This document shows positions 45,329 through 56,257 of a stretch of 64,000 nt of DNA, piece after piece. Each line of letters opens with the position of its first letter. The stretch's first letter is position 1. The notes beneath the pieces were generated by a model. The model had not been told where the DNA came from. It saw only the letters and a program-made list of their open reading frames with translations, and made no database searches. The position numbers were made by a program, and so were the translations under genes. Origin of the DNA: Siphonodentalium dalli (Eukaryota > Mollusca > Scaphopoda > Gadilida > Siphonodentaliidae); assembly GCA_032622095.1 (NCBI GenBank), contig CP136069.1, forward strand, positions 19,355,326 through 19,419,325. Direction: 5' to 3'.

Positions 45329-45468
45329 TCACGTTGCTCCATTCTCGAGTTTAGGAGCCATCACTCCCAGTGGAGGAATGAGAAACATTTTGAGTTCTTT
45401 GTTGAGTAGCGACACATCAGTATCCTGTTTCTCATAGATCTTTACTGCCTGAGTAAATCTTATTATTC
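45329..45468 (-). CDS. C12orf57: Protein C10 family, last coding exon
   Basis: On the minus strand the acceptor TTTTTCAG lies at 45469-45476 and the stop TGA at 45331-45329. The exon is 140 bases, completes the split Gly codon from the previous exon, and encodes IIRFTQAVKIYEKQD and an LIPPLGVM-type C-terminus. The order of motifs (G-x-x-x-F-x-x-x-V-K-x-Y-E-x-Q-D, then F-L-x-P-P) matches the C-terminal half of protein C10, a small conserved protein of unknown biochemical role; the human orthologue is linked to brain development. The reading is 114 residues in total, against 126 in human. Confidence 0.9.
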
Positions 45469-45654
45469 CTGAAAAATAAGTTAGGTAAATGAATAACTTG
45501 TATACATAATTATGTCACCATACATACATGCGTACAATCAAAACTAGAGGTGTGACTCCTAATGGGATTAAGGATACTCCCCGTGTTTTTAAAACACTTA
45601 AATGTTGCACATGTCAGTAAACATAAAGTTAAAATAATAAAATAACAGATTCCC

Positions 45655-45972
45655 ATTGCAGGTGCACAACTCTAACCCCTAACCCTAATCCTAAACCTAT
45701 TGAATAAAAGCTCGGACAAAATTATATATTTTATATAAAACTAGAGATGGGCTTGTCCCAGATGGGACTAAGTAATACCCCCCGTATTCAAAATGTTATT
45801 TGAGTGAAGTAGCCATTACCATATATTGGGCACTGAAATTATGTCAACAGGTATCCCTAACCCTAAACCCCTTAACCCTAACCCCTAACCTTAATCATAA
45901 CTCCACAACAAAAAGTCAACAGGTATCTCTAACCCTAAACCCCCTAACCCTAACCCTAACCCTAATCATAAC
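45655..45972. repeat. Interstitial telomere-like repeats
   Basis: CCCTAA-type hexamers and variants (CCCTAAACCC, CCCCTAACCC) lie at about 45672-45690, 45847-45890 and 45929-45965, inside a dispersed repeat with CATAACTCCACAA. They read TTAGGG on the minus strand, the usual molluscan telomere motif. They lie within an intron of the C10 gene. Confidence 0.8.
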
Positions 45973-46920
45973 TCCACAAAAAAAAGGTCAGACAGACATC
46001 ATAATCGCAGGTGCACAGGTTCCCACGGTACTAAAGGAATCAGGGAGCTAAATGTGTTCTAGAGTCGGGGAGCGAGTACACTGTGGAATGCTAAAGGTGA
46101 AGTTAACTGAAGAATGACCTTCACCTGATGCATGCGACACGTTATTAAAGGATGACATCGAATGAAAGGGGGAATGGATTTAGCTGCTGTAGTTCTGGGT
46201 TTTTCCAGATCAAATTTGGCTGTGGGATAGCCCTGTCGTACACTTGGGGATTTATTTAAAAAAGTAAACACATGACCTATGATTTTTCTTGCATTTTCGT
46301 GATCAACTGGTGTCAACCTAGCTGGGTAAACATCACTGGTATGGCCTGCAGGCTTCAATTCAGTGAATTTGGCCGAAACGTTGACACTGTCGCCTATGAG
46401 AAACCATTTAGTTCAGTGATTCCTATATATCAGTGCCAAGATTAAAATACATTGACATAAAAATGTAGAAATAAAAGCTCGGACAAAATTATGCATGTTG
46501 CAAAAAAATGTATAAGTCGAAAAAGGGAGATAACTCCACCAAAAAATGTCGGACAGACGTCATAATCGCAGGTGCACAGGTTCCCATGGTACTAAATATC
46601 TGTGCCAAGTTTTAAAATTGACCTAAAAATATAGTAATAAAAGCTCCGACGGACAAAATTATACATGTTGTGAACATTTTCTAAGTCGAAAAAGGGGGGA
46701 TAACTCCTCCAAAAAAAGTCTGACAGATGTCATAATCGCAGGTGGACAGGTTCCCATGGTGGTTGATCTCTGTGCCAAGTTTCACAGAAATTGATAAAAA
46801 AACGATTGAGAAAAACTCAGGACAAATTTGTGTCCACGGACGGACAGACAGACGGACGGACAAGCTGATACCAGTATACCCCCCCCCCATAACTCGTTGC
46901 GAGGGGTATAATTATCTGGG
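45973..46920. repeat. Dispersed monomers with terminal hairpin
   Basis: Monomers of about 160-180 bases carrying AAAAGCTCGGACAAAATTAT, AAGGGAGATAACTCC and CATAATCGCAGGTG recur at about 46471, 46630 and earlier in part at 45710. The series ends with GGACGGACAGACAGACGG, then a hairpin (TATACCCC ... GGGGTATA) at about 46874-46911. This is the same layout as the other hairpin-headed families. An unassigned minus-strand open segment at 46060-46390 interrupts it. Confidence 0.6.
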
Positions 46921-46961
46921 GGGTTTGAAAATTAAGTGGTCCTTTAAGATATGTGTCCACC

Positions 46962-47081
46962 AGAACATTTATGTTGGTATGAACTATAACCTTGAAGCCT
47001 ATATTATATTATACACCACATAGAACATTTATGTTGGTATGAACTATAACCTTGAAGCCTATATTATATTATACACCACAT
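46962..47081 (+). repeat. Perfect 60-bp tandem duplication
   Basis: AGAACATTTATGTTGG and the following text to CACCACAT occur twice back to back with no difference (46962-47021, 47022-47081). Confidence 0.92.
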
Positions 47082-47325
47082 GTGAAGGGAGTTCAAATAT
47101 AAGGTTTATGATCAACATATCTATATACATAGTAAATGTGCCATGCTCAAACTTGGACCATGTCCTGTGGTGAATCTAAGAAGATGATAAACCAAATTTC
47201 AAGCCAATTGGTCAAAGTAAACCAAAGGTCACACATGTAAATGTCTTTTTTACAACATTTGCCATCCAGGGCATAGAGTAGTGTGTGTGAATAGTACCTC
47301 AGAGCTTCCTCTTTATAATGGTATA

Positions 47326-47474
47326 TACAGTAATGCCCTAAAATAACAACTCCTTAACCACAGTTAAGTGAGACCTTATGATGAATGGCAACAAGCCATA
47401 TTTCCAACTAAATCCTTAAAAATTACCCATAATTCTGCTGTGGTTAAGAGTCAATTATTTAGGGCATTACTGTA
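47326..47474. mobile_element. Tc1/mariner-like MITE, internally deleted
   Basis: TA at 47326-47327 and 47473-47474, with CAGTAATGCCCTAAA and its complement at the ends. The left arm lost most of its length, independently of the copy at 44529. Confidence 0.8.
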
Positions 47475-47624
47475 CTATAGAGGATCATGTGGCCGGGACT
47501 TTCGCCAGCTGTTAGCTGGTTTCAAATAGTTACATTATTATCAGCACCGCCATTCAATCCATTGCAAAGGGTAAAGAGACAATCCTGAAAATTTAATTTA
47601 ATTTTGTTTTCCAATTGCGCCAAC

Positions 47625-47775
47625 AGTTATTTTTTTAACGTATATAACAAATCATAATCCCAAACAGTTGTTTTTTTAACATATTATAACAAATCAATTT
47701 GAAATCATAATACTAAACAGTTGTTTTTTTAACATATTATAACAAATCATAATCCTAAACAGTTGTTTTTCGGTG
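47625..47775. repeat. Tandem repeat, ~50-60-bp unit, three and a half copies
   Basis: Units carry CAGTTGTTTTTTTAAC, ATATTATAACAAATCA and ATAATCCTAAA. One unit has an insertion of about a dozen bases. Confidence 0.75.
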
Positions 47776-48301
47776 TTTGCCCAGTTGTTGATTTTGTGAT
47801 GGGATAAACAAATTTTCCAATACTTAGTTACTTACACTGTCATTTTTGATGGAAAAAGTTGATAAAAATTTAATGAATGCTATTTATGTTCCATGCTGCA
47901 GAATCTGCAGATTTTTCTTGCCACTCTAAGAACTAACTAAGAAGCATGAAAGAGCACTTTCTCTGCAACCCCCTGTCATGCCTACCATTTGATTTGATGC
48001 CTTTTTGGCGGGCACAGCTGCCTATGTGACTAAAAAAAAAAATTTTGGAGAGAGTCCTGTGTTTATGGAGGATAAAACAATTCTTAAATGAGAATAAATT
48101 GGGATGTATGACAAATGCATTAACCCTGTACTGAGGTTATGGCCTGACTACACATATGATCCCCAACAGGAAAGAGCGAAATACCCTTTTAATATCGTTG
48201 AAGATGGGTGCCTCAAAAAACACATTGCCTTGTCATTGGCACAGACACAGACGTCCCCAAAAATTCCCGGAATCCCTGACCAAAAAGGCCAGCTGCATAC
48301 T

Positions 48302-48536
48302 CGAGCCTTGAAATAGTGTGTCTGTCATTTGCAGAATGAGGTCCCCAGAGGGTGAATTTAGTGATGCTACCCCGCATAGCAGGCTAGCATCACCAAATTC
48401 ACCCTCTGGGGACCTCATTCTGCTTACAACTCACCAGAGGGTGAATTTGGTGATGCTAGCCCACCATGCGGGGTAGCATCACTAAATTCACCCTCTGGGG
48501 ATCTCATTCTGCAATTGACAGACACACTATTTCAAG
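48302..48536. mobile_element. hAT-like double-hairpin MITE
   Basis: The left end CGAGCCTTGAAATAGTG and a decayed right end TATTTCAAGCC enclose two palindromes. Flanking TGCATACT (48294-48301) and GGCATACT (48541-48548) fit an 8-bp duplication. It ends about 60 bases from the C10 exon. Confidence 0.78.
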
Positions 48537-48599
48537 CCAGTGGCATACTCATTCTCTTGGCACCTCTGTGGTACTGTACTATAAGCATTCAGAACTTAC

Positions 48600-48776
48600 C
48601 ATCTCCATCCGGTGTGAACCCATATTTAGCAATGACTTCCATCTGGATCTGTGTTGCCACTGGGAAGAAGTATTGCATCATTTTCAACATGTCATTCCCG
48701 GCATTGTCCTTAGCCTCGTCAAGTCGTAGTACATTATCAGGTAACCTGAATGTTTCTAGCACATCGCTCAATGCAG
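48600..48776 (-). CDS. C12orf57: Protein C10 family, central coding exon
   Basis: Minus-strand acceptor TCTTACAG lies just above 48776 and donor GTAAG just below 48600. The 177 bases start with two bases of a split codon and end with one. It encodes ALSDVLETFRLPDNV, then RLDEAKDNAGNDM, then FFPVATQIQMEVIAKYGF. The block D-E-A-K/R-D-N-A-x-N-D-M and P-V-A-T-Q-I-Q-x-E-V-I-x-x-Y-G-F is diagnostic of protein C10 and strongly conserved here. Confidence 0.95.
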
Positions 48777-49009
48777 CTGTAAGACAAGGTAGGAATTATA
48801 TATATTGTCTCACAATAGATCCTGTTACTGAAGAACGATATACAACAAGAAATGTACCTTGGAACTGACTGGTCACTTGGAAGTGACCATTACCCCTTAA
48901 TGAAGCAACTTGTGAGCGAATTTATACCCTTACCCTGCCTGACCTCCAATAATTTGTAATGATGCATTCCATGAAGTCTTTTTAAATACAATACCCACAT
49001 ACTTTCATT

Positions 49010-51076
49010 AACAAGACAGTCAATGACTGTGGAGACGCTCACCAGACTGTAAAGACTGGGACTTGGAAGACCATAAGAGTTAGTACTTGTCAAATTCACT
49101 TTAAAACAAGCAGTCCTAAAGAGGGACGTAGCGTAGAGGGTCTCCTTTGAGCAGTGGGGTGTCCACCTTAAAATATGGTCCAAATGCCCCCCACCCCACA
49201 TAGTCTGCTCCCTCCCAACTGAAGAAAACACACTCCCAAGTTCGTAAAATTCCTTTGCACATGTTGGAATTTTACAACTGATACCTCAAGCTTTCCTAAC
49301 TGTGGCAAAGTTACAACCTGACATGCCCCCCTTTTTTAATGGTGGACCCCATTCAAACAAATTTTTATCCCAACTCTCCATAGGCCATATACACATGTAC
49401 ACCAAATGCCATTTCTTGATTGGTTGAACCCATTTTAACAAATCTGTAACCCATTCCCAAGTAACACAAGGACCCTCCATACTAGTTAATACATATAAGC
49501 TAAATAGGACTGATGGCTCTTGAGGAGGAGCCATTTTAAGAATTACTATGGGGGAAGAGTTATGTCCCTGGTCGCACCCCTATTTGACCTGGTGAACCCA
49601 TTTCAACAAATCTGAGTCCCAGTCACCCAAGGACTCTCTATACCAAAATGTATGCTAAATATGCCAAATGGTTCTTGAGAAGATGTTTTAACAAGAGCTA
49701 CACTGGGCGTGCAATATACGCCCTCTCTTGGGTCGGCGGAAACTGGTAAAAAAGGGGCATAACTCTGGTAAAAATTGGCGGACGGAACTCAAATTTGAAC
49801 TTGACCTGTGTTTTGGTGGGAGAAAGTAATACACCAAATTATCATTGAATCCGATAAGCTCTAGTAAAGTTATCATCCGGACAACAAATTTCAGGGATTT
49901 TCTAAGTCAAATTACATCAAATAAGGGGCATAACTCCAAATTCGAACTTGAGCTGTCTTTTCTCCTAATAAACCCACATACCAAATTTGATTGAAATCGG
50001 TTCACTCTAACTAAAGTTATCATCCGGACAACAAATTTCAGGGATTTTCTAAATCAAATTACGTCAAAAAAGGGGCCATAACTGTCGCAAAAATTATCGG
50101 ATTAAAACGAAATTCGGACTTGAGCTGTATTTCTATATATGTAATCCACAAAAAAACGGGTTTTGCGTATAAACATTCCAAAATCGAGTTATCATCCGGA
50201 AACCAAAAAACATAAGAAAAACTGAATTTTCTGAGTCGAAAAAGGGCCATAACTCTGCCAAAAATGGTCGGACAGAACTCAAGTTCGAACTTGACCTGTG
50301 TTTTTGTGGGAGAAAGTAATATACCAAATTTGGATTCATTCCGATAAACTATACTAAAGTTATCATCCGGACAACAAATTTCAAGGATTTTCTAAGTCAA
50401 AAAACGTCAAATAAGGGGCATAACTCCGGTGAAAATTGGCGGGCGGAACCCAAATTCGAACTTGAACTTACTTTTCGGCTAATAAACCCACATACCAAAT
50501 TTTATTAAATTTGGTTCACTCTAACTAAAGTCATCATCCGGACAACAGGTTAACGGACGGACGGACGCCCGCCCGGACGCCCGCCCGCCCAGACGGACAG
50601 ACCAATACTATAATACGGCCTTTTTTTCAAAAGGGCGTATAAAAATAACTAATGAGGGAAAGAATTATGTCCGTAGCTCTGACCCTATTTGATCCAGTGA
50701 TCCAATTCTGAATCAAATCTGAATCCTAGTCGCCCATACCAGATATAAGCTGAATAGGCCTGATGGTTCTTGATAGGAAGACATTTTAAGAATTACAATT
50801 GATGGACAAGTTATGTCCCTGGCTCCGCCCTTATTTGACCAGGTGACCTCATTTTAACACATCTCTTTCCCTGTCACCCAAGGACCTTCCATACCAATTA
50901 TACGCTAAATAGCCCCGATGATTCTTGAGAAGATGTTTTAAGAAATACTATGGATGGAAAGAGTTAGGTCCCTAGCTATGCCACTTTTTTGACCATGTGA
51001 TCCCCAATTGAACAGAACTGAATCCCAGCCACCTAGGGACCATCCACACATGTCTCAATTCTTCATCTCAGGTAAG
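49010..51076 (-). mobile_element. TAGCTCACC-family element, second copy, reverse orientation
   Basis: It begins (low coordinate) AACAAGACAGTCAATGACTGT, the complement of the end at 38930-38952. It carries monomers (CCAGTCACCCAAGGAC, AAGAGTTATGTCCCTGG) and ends CTCAGGTAAGCTAAAA, complementary to the family head. The element at 49692-50645 is inserted in it. Confidence 0.6.
49692..50645. mobile_element. Hairpin-ended element, GGGCGTAT family, nested
   Basis: The left end is the hairpin GGGCGTG-CAATA-TACGCCC. Monomers with AAGGGGCATAACTC, CGAACTTGACCTG and GTTATCATCCGGACAAC follow, then GGACGGACGGACGCCCGCCC, and the right end is the hairpin ATACGGCC...GGGCGTAT. Flanking TAGCTCACC-family text is continuous on both sides. 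Confidence 0.68.
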
Positions 51077-51532
51077 CTAAAAAAAATGCCTCCTTCTTTC
51101 TCATCCAGTTTCCCATATGTAATTGCCTGAGAAAACAGGTATTTAGTTTTACTGGCCTAACTGTCAGATTCATCATTCACACTTGGCCTTGGGAGTTTGT
51201 TATCATAAGCCATAGGTAATTTATATACAAACTCTCTAACAGGCAGATAATTTTAGGGTATTAATCAAAGAAGCTGTCATTCCAATCAGATTTTGTTAAC
51301 ACTGCCATTTCATTTATTACTTTATAATCAATGTGACTTCTGTATGGTGTTAAGTAAATATTCTGTGATTGCAGGCACCTTCCTCATATCTCATAGAGCT
51401 CTGATGTTTGCATGTTCTTGATTTTGGACTGATTTAAACCAAATTTGGTTGAGTCACCCTGGTGGATATTATGTCATTCTGAAGAATGATGAACAACAAA
51501 AATATATTCATACTAGCCGATGAGCCCGACGT

Positions 51533-52105
51533 TGTCCGGGCTATTAAAAAACCAAATTTCAAGTCGATAGCTCTACCCGTTTCCGAGATCTGGTCTGCGC
51601 ATGCTTGAAGCTGGCGTCGCACGGGCTCGGCGACCCGATAAAATTCGTATCCGGGGCAAGATACATTCACATACCAAAATTTCAAGTCGATAGCTCCACC
51701 CGTTTCCGAGATCTGGTCTGCGCATGCGCGAAGCTGGCTTCGCACGGGCTCGGCGACCCGATAGAATTCGTATCCGGGGCAAGATACATTCACATACCAA
51801 ATTTCAAGTCGATAGCTCCACCCGTTTTCGAGATCTGGTCTGCGCATGCGCGAAGCTGGCATCGCACAGGCTCGGCGACCCGATAAAATTCGTATCCGGG
51901 GCAAGATACATTCACATAGCAAATTTCGAGTCGATAGCTCCACCCGTTTCCGAGATCTCGTCTGCGCATGCGCGAAGCGGGGGCCGCACGGGCTCGCCAA
52001 TATGATAACGACGACCGCCTGGTCAAACTACACACACATACCAAGTTTCGTCCCGATCGGTCGAGAATCGTAGATTTGTATAAATGACAAACAGACGGTG
52101 CCAAA
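51533..52105. repeat. GC-rich tandem repeat, 122-bp unit, about 4.5 copies
   Basis: Units repeat at 51554, 51677, 51799, 51921 and partly 52043. Each includes TCAAGTCGATAGCTCCACCC, CTGCGCATGCGCGAAGC and ATCCGGGGCAAGATACATTC. It is preceded by a short stem GCCCG-ACGTTGTC-CGGGC. Frames on both strands stay open across it and are incidental. Confidence 0.88.
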
Positions 52106-52197
52106 ACATTCCAGGTAGGTAGGTAGGGATTTTATTTTTTTTTGGTAATATTTTTTTATTTTTTCCCCAAACAGTTAAGAAGTACATTAATGCTTAC

Positions 52198-52225
52198 TCT
52201 TTATACTTGTGTTAAGGCTGTCCAT
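52198..52225 (-). CDS. C12orf57: Protein C10 family, first coding exon (28 bases)
   Basis: On the minus strand ATG at 52225-52223 opens nine codons (MDSLNTSIK) and one further base, followed by donor GTAAGC at 52197-52192. The phase (one base) fits the two-base start of the exon at 48776, giving K-T/S-A-L-S-D across the junction. The segment corresponds to the short variable N-terminus of protein C10. The start was chosen because it is the nearest ATG and yields a family-like length of 114 residues. The exon is small, so this assignment is weaker than for the other two. Confidence 0.72.
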
Positions 52226-53261
52226 GTATATTGCAAGTAAACAGTTAATGTAGTACAAAAATATGGTAAGTATTGTCAATGTGAACAAACAAATGCCTCC
52301 CAGGTGGCACATCTTCCTCAGAGCACAATATTGACATATCAACAGGCCCAAGACATACATCATAATAGGGCTTTTCTATTACTTTATAATAACATAACCT
52401 GTATGATATTAATTCAAACCTCACTTAAATATTTGGTCATACACCTCAGGACCTAAGACACATATCTCACATGCACCTCAGACACATTGCACAGGGTGTA
52501 AATGTTCCTCAGACACCCCTCAACTGCACTGAAATATAAAGTCCCACACCACACTGAAAATGGTACCACAGGCCACACCTTGACTGAGGTAACACACCTC
52601 ACCATTCAAATTGGCCCCAACTTTGAAGTTCCTTATACACACTGGCATATGCATGCTTGTAAGTTTGATACACCCAAACAAACCAGTAGATAATTTCAGG
52701 TGCTTTTTTAGTGCCCATCCCAGAAGGGTGTTTGATATGGTAGACATGCAGTCATCTTTATACTGTCTGTATACATACTAGTAGCTATATAATGCATGAA
52801 CACTATGAATCCTTGATTGACTGGGGAGAGGAACTATAAATTCTGATATAGAAAGTCTTCTACATGTATATTGCTCTCTAGCAGATAAGACTTCTTCCCA
52901 CAAGACATGGGAGTTGAACAAACAAGATTACCACAGGCAGGTTTTAAAGACTGCAAATTTATTGGTGAGATTGGGATTCATCTGCAACCACAAATGGACA
53001 TGTATTTTAATAGAAGTAAATTGTTTTTGAAAATTCCATCTAAAATTATTGCTGCTTAATGGAAACATAGTATATAGTATATATTTAACGATATAGATGT
53101 GTTTACATGCCAATTACATGCATTAAAATTTTTTTTTTTTTTTTTTTTTTTGGGTTGAATTTTTTTTTTTGTGTTGAAATTTGAAAAAAAAAGTCCAGGT
53201 CGGCCCAATTTCGGCAGGTCAGTCGGGTAACCGGAAACACACATGTTTTTTTTTTTGGCCC
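52226..53261. other. Upstream region of C10, no further gene
   Basis: Probable promoter and 5' region of the minus-strand C10 gene; no core promoter motif could be fixed. A T24-like tract lies at about 53131-53150. Text repeats of ACCTCAGGAC / CACCTCAGACAC near 52440-52510 are short and unassigned. Confidence 0.4.
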
Positions 53262-54200
53262 AACCCAATTTTCCCCAAATTTAATGGAGTCCAAAATAAA
53301 GGTTTATATTCACTTTTATTATTAATCACAGTAATCAAACCCATGGATGCAACATTTGAAGAGTATAATTCATGGTAGATTATGTTAGAAATTCTAAATG
53401 TGAAATTTGTAGAAGTTTTTAAAATCTATTTTTTCGAACCCAAATTCAACAAACACAAAGATCATATCTAAGAAAAAGATATGGGTATGTGTACTGAACA
53501 CTGTGAAGAATGATGAACATTAAAGATATACACACATTTCTTCAGTTTTATTAAGACTTTTGGCTTGGAAGCAGTTGTTTACAAATGGTAGATTTCATTG
53601 CTCAGAAATGCTATTTGGAAACTGAATTTGATGGGTCAAGTTAATGTTCACTCAAGCCAGCTGGGATTATGACCAGCAGGTGCTGACCCATGAGAATATT
53701 ATATCCTATTCAGGCTGATTGGTGACCTAGTATCTGGGCTATGGGGTACCACCAGATTGGGGATTACACAGTTCTGTTGTCAAGAGATTCACAACACACA
53801 ACTGTCCACAGATATTAACACTTAACTGTCACCTCACTACAAGCGATGTCAGGCAAGTTTCTAAATTATTTGTAAACAATTGGTTCTTAGTAATTTTATC
53901 AAAGAATGCTTGATAAATATAAATATTATTTTATTGTTCATCATTCTTCACAGTGTTCAGTACACATTGCCATATTTTTTTCTTTGATATGGACTTTGTG
54001 TTTATTAATTTTGGGTTCGAAAAAAATAGATTTTAAAAACCTCTATATTTTTCACATTTATATATATAGTATTTCTAACATATTCCACCATGAATTATAC
54101 TCTTAAAATGTTGCATTCATGGGGTTGGTTACTGTGATTACTAACAAAAGTGAACATAAACCTTTATTTCGACTCCATCAAATTTGGGGAAAATTGGGTT
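53262..54200. repeat. Long inverted repeat, ~260-bp arms
   Basis: 53262-53520 and 53935-54200 are inverted copies at roughly 80-85 percent by eye. Landmarks are CCCAATTTTCCCCAAATTT, AATCACAGTAA, GAACACTGTGAAGAATGATG. The spacer is about 410 bases. It is a foldback-type structure without recognisable terminal duplication. Confidence 0.75.
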
Positions 54201-54541
54201 ACCGCTATACTTAAAGTAATTGACCACCAATAACGTGGTGTCACCCCGTTAATATGGCGGTACTATACCGCGGTATCCTCCAATACCGCGGTACTGATAT
54301 TGTTAACGCGAACAAGTATGTGTGAGTAAATACCTCCCCTAAAAGAGTTCCATGAAAATCACCGCGGTATTCAACAAAATTAATGCGGTGCCCGCTAAAA
54401 GACCACGGTATCATTATCGCCCAATACCATAACTCCACGCCATGACCGTCTCGATACCGCTACCGTTTATTACCGGTATCACCGCGGTCATGACCGGGGT
54501 ATCACCCCGTTTTTCTGGTCAATTACTTTGAGAATAGCGGT
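54200..54541. mobile_element. MITE with internal ACCGCGGTA palindromes
   Basis: Ends TACCGCTAT-A/T-CT-T/C-AAAGTAATTGACCA are inverted at both sides with few mismatches. Inside, the self-complementary TACCGCGGTA and variants occur at least five times. Superfamily unassigned. Confidence 0.68.
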
Positions 54542-54551
54542 AGCAAAGTCC

Positions 54552-55403
54552 TTAAGTCAGGGACCAGCCGAGAGGGCGACGAAGTCTCCCTATTCTTGCT
54601 CACTTCGCCCTAATTTTGCAGCCGGGCGAAGTTTAAGTCGCCCTGAAATTTCCGAATTTGACCTAAGAAAATCGGCAAAATATTCACCCACTATTTACTG
54701 CCAACATTGATTTAACCCAGTTATCCATTGCCACTGTCGTAGATAACACCATAGTTACTATTAACAGCTGTATTAATCCGATTTGGGAGCACATTCACAC
54801 CTGAGTGTTGATTGCAGACAGCTGTGAATACATCCTGACTTGTGATTTTGAGATTATCACACCTGAAGATTACAACTCTACACCTTACATCAGATTACAT
54901 TAGCTTTGAAAACAAATTCATTTTTGCAACATAGTAATATCTCTACCCATGTTAGGGACTTTTAATGAGTGAAAATGTTCAATATTTCTACCGTTTTTTT
55001 TTGTTAGCATTTTTTTCGTATTCATAAGCATTGTGTAATTTTTATTTCTTTTTGTATTCATAAGCGCTCGTAATTTTTATTTCTTTTTGTATTCATAAGC
55101 GGTTGTAAAAATTCCGTTCTTTCAAAACCATTCTCTCACAATTATGTTTGGACATTATTCAGTTATTAGTGTGATGATTTGAACATAAAGCTTCCACATT
55201 TGAACCATTGTTTCATCATTTTAATTTAAATATTACATATCTCCTATTTTCTTTATATAGCCTTTTATAGTCGATTACAGTGCGGGCCAATTTCAATTTT
55301 GCCAACGCATTTCGCCCTGGAAATCTCCCACTTCGCCCGATTTTTGTGACAGGGAGAGTGCACTTCGCCCTGAAAATCAGGCCTAGGCTGGTCCCTGCCT
55401 TAA
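54552..55403. mobile_element. TTAA-type element, family e (GGCAGGGACCAGCC)
   Basis: TTAA at 54552-54555 and 55400-55403. Ends G[T/G]CAGGGACCAGCC. Both subterminal regions repeat a TTCGCCCTGAAA-like word. Inside at about 55010-55110 is a three-copy tandem of GTATTCATAAGC-N-TAATTTTTATTTCTTTTT. Confidence 0.75.
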
Positions 55404-55483
55404 GTTAATGTTATTCATGTATGACTTTTATTTCATTATCATAATAAAACTTGAATAAAATTACTCTAGAATTTTTTTTTCGA

Positions 55484-55577
55484 TGGTACGAACCGACCAA
55501 AAAGATTGGTACGAAACAACCAAAATATTGGTACGAATCGACCAGAGTGTACGAAACGACCAAGGTACGAAACGTCT
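55484..55577 (+). repeat. Diverged tandem repeat, GGTACGAANCGACCAAA unit
   Basis: Five shrinking units of about 15-24 bases, each with GGTACGAA or GTACGAA followed by a CGACCAA-like word. Confidence 0.75.
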
Positions 55578-55663
55578 AGAAGCCCTCGTTTTGTGCCCGA
55601 CCTGTCCCTCGGCCTCTCTTACTGAACTCACAAAATGCCAATATCCATATTCAACTATTATAA

Positions 55664-55796
55664 TTAAATATAACTATAATACTATTAAATATAACTATAA
55701 TACTATTAAATATAACTATAATACTATTAAATATAACTATAATACTATTAAATATAACTTAATACTATTAAATATAACTATAATACTATCTAATAG
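55664..55796 (+). repeat. AT-only tandem repeat, 21-bp unit, about six copies
   Basis: The unit AATATAACTATAATACTATTA is repeated with one shortened copy. It is followed directly by TAGTTGAATTCAGGATGTGCC, a partial inverted minisatellite unit (to 55821). Confidence 0.88.
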
Positions 55797-55959
55797 TTGA
55801 ATTCAGGATGTGCCTGACCTGGTCAAGACTCAAGTGCAAGTTCAGTTGCTGGACACAAAAACTAATTTTGTGCAAGTGCCCGGCCCCACAGGCACTTTGT
55901 AGAAAACAGTATTTACATAATATCTACTATAAATTTTGAGACTTCCCTATATATATATA

Positions 55960-56257
55960 TGTTGTGTAAATAGTCATGTGCTTGTTAAGAGTGCCCAAGG
56001 GAGGTCACTCGTGACGCCAGTTCCGACTGGGAAACGCAAACCCGGAACCAGGAGCCAGGTCTAGGAAGCGCGGGAACTGACGTCACGGCAGACGATTTCT
56101 AAATACAGACCACAGCGGCAGCTTGTTATTACTGTGAATCCAAAAGTGATCAACTAGAAGTTAATAATGATCTGGATTCACAGTTAGGTGAGTCTAGTTT
56201 ACTTAACCATTGTGTAGACATTGTCTATAAGGTATAAAACACCCCTTTATACTTTAC
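55960..56257 (+). repeat. Candidate 5' LTR of the Ty3/gypsy element
   Basis: Placed by position upstream of gag. It begins TGTTGTGTAAATAG after an AT run and is followed at 56258 by TGGCGTCCGTCGAC, a possible tRNA primer-binding site. It holds a consensus cAMP-response-type palindrome TGACGTCA (56078-56085) and a 12-bp perfect inverted repeat (56131-56142 and 56173-56184) ahead of a good splice-donor match AG-GTGAGT (near 56186). The right LTR is outside the window, so neither boundary is proven. Confidence 0.35.

Noticed and set aside
46060-46390. A ~110-codon minus-strand open segment (around NARKIIGHVFTFL) in the C10 intron
   Set aside because: It has non-repetitive, somewhat protein-like composition, but I recognise no family, see no splice partners in phase, and it lies within a repeat mosaic. 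A protein search would decide.
48104-48316. A 70-codon plus-strand frame next to a hAT-like MITE
   Set aside because: It runs into the MITE terminus and has no recognisable motif.
51515-51550. Possible hammerhead ribozyme around GATGAGCCCGACGTTGTCCGGGC
   Set aside because: A GATGAG core followed by a stem is present, but the required GAAA after the second stem is absent (TATT instead). Another CTGATGA at about 5921 also lacks a proper stem.
51434-52104. Overlapping open frames on both strands in the GC-rich array
   Set aside because: They only follow the 122-base tandem units; different frames repeat the same words and no family resemblance exists.
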